Assembly: GCF_947503795.1 (NCBI RefSeq)
Contig: NZ_CANNEZ010000001.1
Location: 1,107,001-1,171,000, forward strand
Length of the DNA: 64,000 bases
Direction of reading: 5' to 3'
DNA from: an uncultured Jannaschia sp.
Lineage (GTDB): Bacteria > Pseudomonadota > Alphaproteobacteria > Rhodobacterales > Rhodobacteraceae
Positions within the stretch are counted from its first letter, which is position 1. Each line of letters starts with the position of its first letter. Positions 25,841-36,726 of the stretch are shown here, one piece after another. A program made the position numbers and the translations under genes. The notes below the pieces were generated by a model, which saw only the letters and a program-made list of their open reading frames with translations, did not search any database and was not told the origin of the DNA.

Positions 25841-26857
25841 ATGGCACGCATCCTCCTGACCGGGGGGGCCGGGTATATCGGCTCCCATACCTATGTCGCG
25901 CTCTGCGAGGCGGGGCACGAGGTGACGATCCTCGATGATTTCTCCAACAGTGATCCGAGCGTGATCGACCGACTGACGCGGCTGACGGGGGGGGCGGTAG
26001 ACCTCGTGCGCGGTTCGGTTCTGGACCGGGCGGCGCTGGATGGGGTCTTCGCGGGGCGCGGCATCGACGGCGTGGTGCATTTTGCGGCGCTGAAGGCGGT
26101 GGGCGAAAGCGTGGCGCGGCCCCTCGACTATTTCGAGACGAATATCGGCGGGCTGATGACGCTGATGCAGGCGATGAAGGCCGCGGGCGTCTGGCGGATC
26201 GTCTTCTCGTCGACGGCCACGGTTTACGGCGCGCCCGCGGTGTTTCCCATACCTGAGACGGCGCCGCTTTCGCACACGTCACCCTACGCCTTCACCAAGC
26301 TGACCTGCGAGCGCATCTTGGCGCAGGCCGAGGAGGCCGATCCCTGGGTCACCGGGGTTCTGCGCTATTTCAATCCGGTGGGCGCCCATGAGAGCGCGCT
26401 GATCGGCGAAGACCCGCGCGGCGTGCCCGACAACCTCATGCCCTACATGGCGAAGGTCGCGCTGGGCGAGCTGCCGGAGCTGCAGGTCTTCGGCGACGAC
26501 TACGACACGCCCGACGGCACGGCCTGGCGGGATTACATCCACGTCATGGACCTCGCGCGGGCGCATGTGCAGTCGATGGGCGCGCTGATCGAGGGGCGGT
26601 CCCATATCCTCAATATCGGGACGGGCAGTCCGGTCTCCGTGCTGGAGATGCACGCTGCTTACGAGCGCGCCACTGGTCGCGCCCTGCCGCATCGCGTGGT
26701 CGGGCGGCGCGCGGGCGACGTGCCGAAGCTTTATGCCGATCCGACGCGGGCGCGCGACGAGCTGGGCTTCGAGGCGCGCTACGGTCTCGACGAGATGTGC
26801 GCCTCGAGCTGGGCCTGGGTGCAGGCACAGGCCAAGGGCTGGCGCTTCAATTCCTGA
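25841..26857 (+). CDS. galE: UDP-glucose 4-epimerase
   Basis: GalE interconverts UDP-glucose and UDP-galactose for surface polysaccharides and galactose use. The 338-residue product starts MARILLTGGAGYIGSH (NAD-binding GxxGxxG), and has SSTATVYG with the catalytic serine region, the catalytic YAFTK motif (Tyr and Lys) near residue 148, and RYFNPVGAHES. DGTAWRDYIHVMDLARAH marks the sugar-binding part. The ATG at 25841 is chosen because the nucleotide-binding strand begins there; the frame is open a little further upstream. It stands alone on the plus strand, convergent with ccmG. Confidence 0.95.
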   Translation: MARILLTGGAGYIGSHTYVALCEAGHEVTILDDFSNSDPSVIDRLTRLTGGAVDLVRGSVLDRAALDGVFAGRGIDGVVHFAALKAVGESVARPLDYFETNIGGLMTLMQAMKAAGVWRIVFSSTATVYGAPAVFPIPETAPLSHTSPYAFTKLTCERILAQAEEADPWVTGVLRYFNPVGAHESALIGEDPRGVPDNLMPYMAKVALGELPELQVFGDDYDTPDGTAWRDYIHVMDLARAHVQSMGALIEGRSHILNIGTGSPVSVLEMHAAYERATGRALPHRVVGRRAGDVPKLYADPTRARDELGFEARYGLDEMCASSWAWVQAQAKGWRFNS

Positions 26858-26885
26858 TGCCTCGGAGCGGGGGTGCCAGGGGATC

Positions 26886-26930
26886 AGGATCTTCGCTGAA
26901 GATCCTGTCCAAAATCCTTGAAAGGATTTT
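26886..26930. terminator. Two tandem perfect hairpins between galE and ccmG
   Basis: The first is a perfect 9-bp stem (AGGATCTTC / GAAGATCCT, loop GCT) at 26886-26906. The second, at 26911-26930, pairs AAAATCCT with AGGATTTT around a TGAA loop, so it has an A tract on one side and a T tract on the other and can terminate in both directions. This suits two convergent genes. Confidence 0.75.
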
Positions 26931-27465
26931 ACCCGCCCGACCGGGCGCGCGCCGCAGCGAGCGCGGGCGCGATCGTCTGGGTGATGACGTCGGACGTGAC
27001 CGGCCCCGCGAAGCGGAGCATCACCGTGCCGTCGCCCGCGATCACGAAGGTTTCCGGCACGCCGTAGAGCCCCCAGTCGATGCCCGTGCGCGCCGTGCCG
27101 TCGACCCCGATCGCCGCGTAGGGATCACCCAACTCTTCGAGAAAGGCGAGCGCGTCCGCCGGCTGGTCCTTGTAGTTGATCCCGTAGACCGGAACCTCCT
27201 CGGCCAGCGCCTCGAGATGCGGGTGCTCGACGCGGCAGGGGACGCACCAGCTGGCCCAGAAATTGACGATCTTCACCGCGCCATCGCTCAGGATCGCGTC
27301 GGTCAGAGCGGCCTTCCCCGGCAACTCGGTCAGCGTCATGGCGGGGGCGGGCGCCCCGATCAGGGCCGACGGCAACGCATCCGGGTCGTCGCGGAACAGG
27401 CCCGAAAGAAAGAACCCCGCCAGCGCCGCGAAGATCGCGATCGGGACAAGGGCGATCCATCTCAT
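26929..27465 (-). CDS. ccmG: Thiol:disulfide interchange protein CcmG/DsbE (cytochrome c maturation)
   Basis: A membrane-anchored thioredoxin-like protein that reduces apocytochrome c cysteines in the periplasm before heme attachment. The 178-residue product has one N-terminal membrane anchor (about 4-22), then the redox motif WASWCVPCRVEH and the cis-proline region GVPETFVIAGDG, the GVPET being typical for CcmG. The ATG at 27465 overlaps the ccmD stop by four bases. It is the last gene of the ccm operon; its TAA stop is part of the second hairpin arm. Confidence 0.93.
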   Translation of the reverse strand: MRWIALVPIAIFAALAGFFLSGLFRDDPDALPSALIGAPAPAMTLTELPGKAALTDAILSDGAVKIVNFWASWCVPCRVEHPHLEALAEEVPVYGINYKDQPADALAFLEELGDPYAAIGVDGTARTGIDWGLYGVPETFVIAGDGTVMLRFAGPVTSDVITQTIAPALAAARARSGG

Positions 27466-27602
27466 TCGCCCCGCTCCTTCAGCGCCCGCTTGACGGCGCG
27501 GGATCGGGCGATGGACTGGATCACGAGGCCGAGGATCAGCGCGATCGAGAGGCCGTAAGCCAAGAGGATGTCGAAGGCGTATTTGCCCAACCACTCGGTC
27601 AT
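27462..27602 (-). CDS. ccmD: Heme exporter protein CcmD
   Basis: A 46-residue single-helix membrane protein (MTEWLGKYAFDILLAYGLS, then a basic tail). CcmD helps release heme-loaded CcmE from the CcmABC complex. Identification rests on size, the aromatic-rich helix followed by arginines and lysines, and its place between ccmC and ccmG, overlapping both by four bases. Confidence 0.9.
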   Translation of the reverse strand: MTEWLGKYAFDILLAYGLSIALILGLVIQSIARSRAVKRALKERGE

Positions 27603-28327
27603 GCCATCCGCTCCCGCGTGGCGAGGGCGTGAAGGCGGCGGCGGCGGATTTCGGTCCGCGTTCGCAGGAGCACCAGCGCCACGAAGAGCGCGACGAAGCC
27701 CGCCAGCGTCACCACCAGCGGCAACCAGAAGACGTCGGCCACATTCTCCTCGGCGTCGAGCGAGAGGGATGCGCCCTGATGCAGGCCCTGGTTCCAGAAC
27801 TGCGCGGCGTAGCGCGACAGCACCGCGAAGACCGAGCCCACGAGGCAGAGGATCGCGGTCAGATCCGCGGCCTGGTCCTGGTCCTCGATCGCCGACCAGA
27901 GGGCGATGTAGCCGATGTAGAACAGCCCGAGGATCAGGAACGAGGTCAGGCGCGGATCCCATTCCCAATAGGTGCCCCACATGGGCTTGCCCCAGATGGC
28001 ACCCGTCAGCAGGGCGACGACCGTCATGATGAGGCCGATGGGCGCCGCCGCGCGTGCGGCCAGCGCCGAGACGTGGTGGCGGCGGATCAGCCAGATCAGC
28101 GAGGTCACCAGCATCATGAACCACGCGTTGATCGCGAGAAACGCAGAGGGCACGTGGATGTAGATGATCTTGACCGAGTGCCCCATGCGGAAATCTTCCG
28201 GGGTGAAGAAGAACCCCCAGATCAGACCCGTCCCCGACAGCGCGATGGCAAGCGCCCAGGCCCAGGGCTGGACGGTCGCGGTCCAGGCCATGAAGCGGCG
28301 GGGGTTGGCGTATTCCCAGATCGACAT
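27599..28327 (-). CDS. ccmC: Heme exporter protein CcmC
   Basis: CcmC presents heme to CcmE in the periplasm. The 242-residue product has six membrane helices and the heme-handling tryptophan-rich signature WGTYWEWDPRLT (about residue 118), flanked by the histidines expected in YIHVPSAF (about 58) and near HQGASLSL (about 182). It starts MSIWEYANPRRF, as in other alphaproteobacterial CcmC. It overlaps ccmD by four bases. Upstream the LysE-type gene intervenes between it and ccmB. Confidence 0.95.
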   Translation of the reverse strand: MSIWEYANPRRFMAWTATVQPWAWALAIALSGTGLIWGFFFTPEDFRMGHSVKIIYIHVPSAFLAINAWFMMLVTSLIWLIRRHHVSALAARAAAPIGLIMTVVALLTGAIWGKPMWGTYWEWDPRLTSFLILGLFYIGYIALWSAIEDQDQAADLTAILCLVGSVFAVLSRYAAQFWNQGLHQGASLSLDAEENVADVFWLPLVVTLAGFVALFVALVLLRTRTEIRRRRLHALATRERMA

Positions 28328-28424
28328 GGCGCGGAACCTAGGGGCGCGGGCGGGCGGTCACAAGCGGCGTTCTGCGATGGAGCCGCGGATCAGCCGCGCT
28401 CTCGCCCGATCGTGATCCGGCGGG

Positions 28425-29066
28425 TCACGACCGGTCCGTCAGAAGGCGCAGGCCGGCGACGGCAAAGAAGGTGCCCAGCGTCGCCTGGATCACCCGACGC
28501 GCCCGGCCATAGGCGGCGACCATCAGGGGCGTCGAGAAGGCCACCGCATAGAGGAGGTGGACCACGATCGAGAGGGCAAAGGTGCCCAGAACGATCACGG
28601 CCCCGACCCAGAGCGGCGCACCGGGGGCGAGGCCCAGCGAGATGATCGCGATCCAGGCCAGCGCCGCCTTCGGGTTTGTCATCTGGATGATGTAGCCGCG
28701 CCGCGCGTAGCCCCAGAGCGTCCGCCGCCCGCCGGCGAGGGCCTTGGCGTCGACATCCTGATGCGCGGCCGCGGCGCGAAACGCCTTGTAGGCGAGCCAG
28801 AGCAGATAGAGTCCGCCGACGATCTTGATGGCCAGAAGGGCGGAGGCATAGGTCGCCAGCACCGCCGAGAGCCCGAGCGCGGTCAGCATCGCCCAGGTGA
28901 AGGAGCCGGTCGCCACGCCCAAGGCCAGCGCCATGCCCGACGGACGGCCCACCGCCATCGACGTGCCGATTACCGCGAGCACGTTCGGTCCGGGACTGGA
29001 GATCGCAAGGAAGAAGGCCGCGTAGGCCATCAGTATACCGGGCAGGTAAAGCGCGAGTTCGGACAT
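28425..29066 (-). CDS. LysE family translocator (RhtB-type exporter)
   Basis: A 213-residue inner-membrane exporter with about six helices. The family start is seen in AISSPGPNVLAVIGTSMAVG (residues 22-41) and the second family motif in NPKAALAWIAI. Proteins of this family export amino acids or related compounds; the substrate is unknown. It is inserted between ccmB (78-base gap) and ccmC (97-base gap) on the same strand, where other alphaproteobacteria have no gene. A link to cytochrome c maturation is therefore not implied by homology, only by position. Confidence 0.9.
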   Translation of the reverse strand: MSELALYLPGILMAYAAFFLAISSPGPNVLAVIGTSMAVGRPSGMALALGVATGSFTWAMLTALGLSAVLATYASALLAIKIVGGLYLLWLAYKAFRAAAAHQDVDAKALAGGRRTLWGYARRGYIIQMTNPKAALAWIAIISLGLAPGAPLWVGAVIVLGTFALSIVVHLLYAVAFSTPLMVAAYGRARRVIQATLGTFFAVAGLRLLTDRS

Positions 29067-29144
29067 CGGAGCCTCCGGGGCGGGACAAAGATGTTGCCAC
29101 TATGTTCCATTTGCGCCAATCCGGCAAGGATCGCGTCGCGGCCG

Positions 29145-29801
29145 TCAGCGCAGGTTGACGCGCAGGGCGGCCGCTGTGGCGAAGGGCAGGAGGGCCATGC
29201 AGCCCAGCGTGATGCCCGCCAGCAGAGCCAGCGGCGTGGCGAGCGGCAAGCCCTCGACACCGCGTCGGGTGACTTCGGCCCCGAAGACCAGGGTCGGGAT
29301 GTAGAGCGGCAGGACCAAGAGCGACAGGAGAAGCGAGCCGCGCTTGAGACCGACGGTCAGCGCGGCGGCGAAGGTGCCCAGCCACGACAATGCGGGCGTC
29401 CCGATCAGAAGCGAGAGGGACAGCCAGGCCAACCCCTCGGGTGGCAGGAACAGAAGGAGCGACAGGACCGGCGCCGCGACCGTGATGGGCAGGCCCGTGG
29501 TGAGCCAGTGCGCGGCGGATTTGACGGACGCGACACCTTCGAGGGGCAGGGGCGCGGTCGCGAGGAGGTCGAGCGAGCCGTCCTCGGCATCGAGCGCGAA
29601 GAGCCGGTCGAGCGACAGAAGACACGCGAGGAGTGCGCCGAGCCAGAGGATGCCGGGCGCGATCGGGGCGAGACGCTCCGACTGTGGCCCGACGGCGAGC
29701 GGCACGAGCGTGGCGAGGATCAGGAAGAACCCAAGCCCGAGGCCGAAGCCGCCGCCCGCCCTGAGCGACAGGCGCAGGTCGCGAAGGAGCAGCGCTAGCA
29801 T
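29145..29801 (-). CDS. ccmB: Heme exporter protein CcmB
   Basis: CcmB is the membrane partner of the ATPase CcmA in the complex that frees holo-CcmE. The 218-residue product has six hydrophobic helices. It begins MLALLLRDLRLSLRAGG and includes FALDAEDGSLDLLATAPLPL (about residue 66), the conserved cytoplasmic segment of CcmB, and PLYIPTLVFGAE near the C-terminal third. It follows ccmA by 58 bases. Confidence 0.93.
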   Translation of the reverse strand: MLALLLRDLRLSLRAGGGFGLGLGFFLILATLVPLAVGPQSERLAPIAPGILWLGALLACLLSLDRLFALDAEDGSLDLLATAPLPLEGVASVKSAAHWLTTGLPITVAAPVLSLLLFLPPEGLAWLSLSLLIGTPALSWLGTFAAALTVGLKRGSLLLSLLVLPLYIPTLVFGAEVTRRGVEGLPLATPLALLAGITLGCMALLPFATAAALRVNLR

Positions 29802-29859
29802 CGGCGGGAACGCACGGGGTGGGCCCACGCGGGGGCGGGGCAGGGCGGCAGCATCGACG

Positions 29860-30495
29860 TCACTCCACCGCCTCCGCGAAGGGATCGGCGCCGACGGACC
29901 CGTCGCGCCCGTCGGCCGCGAACGACCTAAGGTCGAGATCGGCCGCGTCGCCCAGCCCGAGGTCGATATGGGTGGCGACGATGGCGCTCCCGCCCCCGGC
30001 CAGATGCGCGCGGACCGCCGCCCCGAAGAGCGCGACATTCGCCGCGTCGAGCGAGACGGTCGGCTCGTCCAGAAGCCAGATCGGACGACCCGTCAGGATC
30101 ATCCGGGCAAGCCCCGCCCGCCGCTTCTGCCCGGCCGAGAGATCGGCCACCTTGCGGTCCCGGAGCGTGTCGAGGTCGAACGCCGCCACCGCCCGCGCGA
30201 TTCCGTCGCGCCCGGTGCCGAAGATCGCCGCCCAGAGTGCCAGGTTCTCGGCCACGCTGAGCTGCGCCTTCAACCCGTCGGCATGGGCGCCGTAGGCAAG
30301 GTGGTCGGCATCCGCCGAGATCGTCCCCGCGACCGGTGGGGTCAGACCCGCGAGCGTGCGCAGGAGCGTCGTCTTCCCCGAGCCGTTCGGCCCCCGCAGG
30401 ATCAGGGCGCGGCCCGCGGGCAGCGCGAAGGTCACGTCGCGCAGCACGATCGCCGCGCCCCGGCGGCAGGTCAGGTGTTCGACGCGCAAGTCCAT
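29860..30495 (-). CDS. ccmA: Heme exporter ATP-binding protein CcmA
   Basis: The ABC ATPase of the CcmAB complex, which drives release of heme-loaded CcmE. The 211-residue product has Walker [10 protein letters not shown] (about residue 35), signature [14 protein letters not shown] and Walker [14 protein letters not shown], followed by THIDLGL as the H loop. The ATG at 30495 ([10 protein letters not shown]) is the homology start; an upstream open stretch is non-coding. It is the first gene of the ccm operon and lies divergent to acnA across a 157-base promoter region. Confidence 0.93.
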   Translation of the reverse strand: MDLRVEHLTCRRGAAIVLRDVTFALPAGRALILRGPNGSGKTTLLRTLAGLTPPVAGTISADADHLAYGAHADGLKAQLSVAENLALWAAIFGTGRDGIARAVAAFDLDTLRDRKVADLSAGQKRRAGLARMILTGRPIWLLDEPTVSLDAANVALFGAAVRAHLAGGGSAIVATHIDLGLGDAADLDLRSFAADGRDGSVGADPFAEAVE

Positions 30496-30552
30496 CGCGC
30501 CCGTGATGGCCCATCGCGGCGAGCGAGGGAAGGCCCGGCGCGGGGCGATTTC

Positions 30553-30567
30553 TCGCATTGTATGCGA
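30553..30567. promoter_or_regulatory. Perfect palindrome between ccmA and acnA
   Basis: TCGCAT-TGT-ATGCGA has perfect 6-base arms around a 3-base centre. It is placed about 58 bases before ccmA and 86 before acnA, where an operator for a divergent promoter would be expected. The binding protein is unknown. Confidence 0.35.
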
Positions 30568-30652
30568 CGGTATGCCGTTTTCGCTTGATGTGGGCGTCCG
30601 CATCGGGCATTGCACGGCCAAGCCCCAACACCCCCAAACCGGAGATGCCAGG

Positions 30653-33445
<2,793 letters not shown>

Positions 33446-33472
33446 CGCGCACTCCGTCGACAAGCTAGCAGG

Positions 33473-33490
33473 CGGGCCCTTCGGGGCCCG
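33473..33490. terminator. GC-rich hairpin with TTCG loop after acnA
   Basis: CGGGCCC and GGGCCCG pair around a TTCG tetraloop, a very stable RNA hairpin. There is no T tract after it, so it may act as an mRNA 3' stabiliser or a Rho-assisted terminator rather than an intrinsic terminator. Confidence 0.5.
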
Positions 33491-33584
33491 TCACGCGTTT
33501 CGGGGACGCCGTCACCAAGCGGTGATTTGTAAGCGAGGCGTGGTGTCGCTAGATCGGACGGGAACGATCCCGGACCCTGACATC

Positions 33585-34271
33585 ATGCGCCTTGCTCCCC
33601 TTGCCTTCGCCGCCCTTGCCGCGCTGCCCGCCGCGGCCGACCCGGTGGTGATCGAGCTCTATACCTCGCAGGGCTGCTCCTCCTGCCCACCGGCCGACGA
33701 GATGCTGGGCCAACTGGCCGAGAACGACGAGGTCATCGCGCTGTCGTTCCATGTCGACTACTGGGACTGGATCGGCTGGAAGGACACCTTCGCCGATCCC
33801 GCCCACACCGCGCGCCAGCGGGCCTATGCCGCGGCAGAGGGCGCGAACACGGTCTATACGCCGCAATTCATCGTCGGCGGCACCGACGGCATCGCGGGGG
33901 CCGACGGCATGACGCTTGCGGGCACGATCCGCGCGCATGAGGGGTCGACGGGCGACGTGTTGCGGATGGCCTCGACCGGCGAGGGCCGCAAGGTGATGGC
34001 CGCGGAGACGGCGCTGACCGGGCCCGCGCGTCTCGTCCTGCTGACCGTCCTTCCCGAAGCCGAGGTCCGCATCCTCCACGGCGAGAACGCGGGCAAGGAC
34101 GTGACCTATCACAGCATCGTCCGCGCCATCGACGACCTCGGGACATGGGATGGCGCCGAGACCTCGGTCCCCATTCCCGACGCGCCCGACGGCATGCGCC
34201 AGGTCGTCGTCGCGCAGGCGCTGGACGGCGCGTATCCGGGGGCCATCATCGGCGCGGTCCGCGCCGACTGA
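33585..34271 (+). CDS. DUF1223 domain-containing thioredoxin-like protein
   Basis: A 228-residue secreted protein of the DUF1223 family. The N terminus is a signal peptide (MRLAPLAFAALAALPAAADP). ELYTSQGCSSCPPADEML (residues 24-41) carries a CSSC redox-type motif, and FHVDYWDWIGWKD (about 56-68) is the hallmark of the family. YTPQFIVGG resembles the cis-proline turn of thioredoxin folds. Its role is not known; it probably binds thiols or metal in the periplasm. It starts at 33585, after a 139-base gap from acnA. Confidence 0.88.
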   Translation: MRLAPLAFAALAALPAAADPVVIELYTSQGCSSCPPADEMLGQLAENDEVIALSFHVDYWDWIGWKDTFADPAHTARQRAYAAAEGANTVYTPQFIVGGTDGIAGADGMTLAGTIRAHEGSTGDVLRMASTGEGRKVMAAETALTGPARLVLLTVLPEAEVRILHGENAGKDVTYHSIVRAIDDLGTWDGAETSVPIPDAPDGMRQVVVAQALDGAYPGAIIGAVRAD

Positions 34272-34312
34272 CCCCGCTGGACGCTCGGAGGCGGACGCGG
34301 CACCGTCCGGCG

Positions 34313-35002
34313 ATGATCCGGGCGATTCTCTTCGACAAGGACGGCACCTTCACCGACTTCCGCGCGACGTGGGAGGGTTGGGTGCCGGACGCGGTGCGTC
34401 GCCTGGCCCGCGACACCGATGTGTCCCCCGCGGCCGTGGCTGACATCTTCGGCGTCGATCTCTCGGCGGACCGAATCCTGCCCCAGGGCCGCTTTGTCAC
34501 CGCCTCTCATGACCAGACTGTCGCGCTGCTGGAGCCGCTGACGGGATGGTCCGCCCATCGGCTGGCTGACTGGTGGGACGCCGAGGTGGAGACCGTGCAG
34601 CAGGTGACGGTGACTGACCTGCCGCCCTATCTGGGAGCGCTGCGGCGCAGGGGCCTGACATTGGGAGTCGTCACCAATGCCCACCGCGCCGAGGCGCTGC
34701 ATCACCTGACAGATATGGGTGCGATGCCGCATCTCGCCCGCATCGTCGCCGCCGATGACGGCTTCGGGCCGAAGCCCGCGCCCGACGGGGCCCGCGACTT
34801 CGCGCGCGCGCTGGGGCTCGACGCCGCCGAGGTGGCGCTGGTGGGCGATGGCCTGACGGACATGCACGCGGCGCGCGGGGCGGGGATGATCGGGGTCGGC
34901 GTGACGACCGGCACGCTGGATGCCGCGATGCTGGCGCCCCATGCGGATCACGTCCTGCCGGACATCACGGCGCTGCCGGGATGGCTCGACGGGCGGACCT
35001 GA
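34313..35002 (+). CDS. HAD-family hydrolase (phosphoglycolate phosphatase-like)
   Basis: A 229-residue haloacid dehalogenase-type phosphatase. Motif I is ILFDKDGTFTDF (nucleophile Asp near residue 8), motif II is GVVTNAHRAEA, motif III is GPKPAPDGARDF, and motif IV is VALVGDGLTDMHAARGAG. The fold and length match Gph/PGP-like enzymes. Note that motif I reads DKDGT rather than the more usual DLDGT. Substrate not deducible. It follows the DUF1223 gene by 41 bases on the same strand. Confidence 0.9.
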   Translation: MIRAILFDKDGTFTDFRATWEGWVPDAVRRLARDTDVSPAAVADIFGVDLSADRILPQGRFVTASHDQTVALLEPLTGWSAHRLADWWDAEVETVQQVTVTDLPPYLGALRRRGLTLGVVTNAHRAEALHHLTDMGAMPHLARIVAADDGFGPKPAPDGARDFARALGLDAAEVALVGDGLTDMHAARGAGMIGVGVTTGTLDAAMLAPHADHVLPDITALPGWLDGRT

Positions 35003-35091
35003 TCGCCGAAAGCGACATTCCCGGTCGCAACGCGCCATCCCATAACTAGGTCCGCCGCCCATCCTGATCGCGACGGACGAAAGGACTGGGC

Positions 35092-36657
35092 ATGGACGAC
35101 CAGATCGCAGAAGCCCCGAAGCGCAAACGTTCCGGTGGACGGCGCGGCCATCAGGACCGCGCGGGCACCGCGATCATCGAACAGATGCCCTTTCGCCAAC
35201 CGCGCAATCCCGACCGCCCGACCGAGCCGCTGGACGAGGACGGCATCGCCGCGATCCATGCGGGCGTGCTTCGCATCCTCTCGGAGATCGGGATCGAGTT
35301 CCTCAATCCCGAGGCGGTCGCCCACCTGAAGCGGGCGGGCTGCAAGGTCGAGGGCACGAACGTCAGGATGGACGCGGATTTCGTGACCGAGATGGTCGCC
35401 CGCGCCCCGTCGGAATTCACGATCACGCCGCGCAATCCCGACCGCATGTTGCGCATCGGCGGCAACTGGATGGCGTTCGGCAATGTCTCGAGCCCGCCGA
35501 ACTACTGGGATCTGACGACCGGCAAGGTGTCGGGCACGATGGACCGCTATGTCGAGCTCATCAAGCTGACGCAGTATTTCAACTGCATCCATTTCGCCGG
35601 CGGCTACCCGGTCGAGGCGATCGACGTTCATGCGAGCGTGCGCCATCTCGACTGCCTCTATGAAAAGCTCGTGCTGACCGACAAGGTCGTCCACGCCTAT
35701 TCGCTGGGCCGCGAGCGGGTCGAGGACGTGATGGAGATGACCAGGATCGCGGGCGGTCTCACCCACGAGGAGTTCGAGGCGACCCCGCGGATGTACACCA
35801 ACATCAACTCGGTCAGCCCGCTGAAGCACGATTTTCCGATGCTCGAAGGCGCGATGATGCACGCGATGCGCGGCCAACCGGTCATCGTCACACCCTTCAC
35901 GTTGGCCGGTGCGATGGCCCCGGTGACCATGTCGGGTGCGGTTGCGCTCAGTCTCGCCGAGGGGCTCGCCGCCATCGCGCTCCTCCAGTTCATCGCCCCC
36001 GGCGCGCCCGTCGCGATCGGCACGTTTACCTCGAATGTCGACATGAAGAGCGGGGCGCCCGCCTTCGGCACGCCCGAATACATCCGCGCCACCCAGATGA
36101 CGGGCCAGATGGCGCGGTTCTACGATCTTCCGATGCGGGCGTCAGGCTCCTGCGCGGCCAACGTGCCCGACGGTCAGGCCATGTGGGAGACGACCGCCGC
36201 GCTCTGGTCCGCGGTCCAGTCGGGGACGAACATCATCTACCACGCCGCGGGCTGGCTTGAGGGCGGCCTGATCGCCAGCCCCGAGAAATTCGTCATGGAT
36301 TGCGAGGTTCTCCAGCAGATCCAGCGGTACTTCGACCCGGCCATCACCGCGACCACGCCCGAGGATATCGGTGTCGATGCGATCCGCGAGGTCGGGCCGG
36401 ACGGGCATTTCTTCGGCTGCCAGCACACCCAGGACCGCTACCAGACGGCCTTCTACCAGCCGTTTCTGTCGGACTGGCGCAACTACGAGGCATGGGACGC
36501 CGCGGGGGCGGTCTGGACGCCGCAACGCGCTTACGACCTGTCGCGCCGCATCATTGACGAGTTCGAGGCCCCGGCCATGGACGCGGCCATCCGCGAGGAA
36601 TTGCAGGACTTCGTTGCCCGCCGGAAGGCCGAGGGCGGCGCACCGACGGATTTCTGA
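35092..36657 (+). CDS. Trimethylamine methyltransferase (MttB) family protein, non-pyrrolysine
   Basis: A 521-residue member of the MttB superfamily. In archaea MttB uses pyrrolysine at an in-frame TAG to move methyl groups from trimethylamine to a corrinoid protein; this gene has no in-frame TAG, so it belongs to the non-pyrrolysine group whose studied members act on quaternary amines such as glycine betaine. Family stretches include the ILSEIGIEFLNPEA region (about 66-79), GNVSSPPNYWD and the SGSCAANVPDGQAMWET region (about 354-370). No corrinoid-binding protein or reactivase is adjacent, so it must depend on one encoded elsewhere. Many such copies are typical of marine Rhodobacterales. Confidence 0.88.
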   Translation: MDDQIAEAPKRKRSGGRRGHQDRAGTAIIEQMPFRQPRNPDRPTEPLDEDGIAAIHAGVLRILSEIGIEFLNPEAVAHLKRAGCKVEGTNVRMDADFVTEMVARAPSEFTITPRNPDRMLRIGGNWMAFGNVSSPPNYWDLTTGKVSGTMDRYVELIKLTQYFNCIHFAGGYPVEAIDVHASVRHLDCLYEKLVLTDKVVHAYSLGRERVEDVMEMTRIAGGLTHEEFEATPRMYTNINSVSPLKHDFPMLEGAMMHAMRGQPVIVTPFTLAGAMAPVTMSGAVALSLAEGLAAIALLQFIAPGAPVAIGTFTSNVDMKSGAPAFGTPEYIRATQMTGQMARFYDLPMRASGSCAANVPDGQAMWETTAALWSAVQSGTNIIYHAAGWLEGGLIASPEKFVMDCEVLQQIQRYFDPAITATTPEDIGVDAIREVGPDGHFFGCQHTQDRYQTAFYQPFLSDWRNYEAWDAAGAVWTPQRAYDLSRRIIDEFEAPAMDAAIREELQDFVARRKAEGGAPTDF

Positions 36658-36726
36658 TCGCCCGTTGAACCCGTCTTAACGGATGGCGTGGCAGGCATCT
36701 GCCATGATCTCTCGGGACGACCCCTG

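Noticed and set aside
35092-36657. Possible pyrrolysine-containing trimethylamine methyltransferase
   Set aside because: The frame is continuous with no in-frame TAG and the family is also known in a non-pyrrolysine form.
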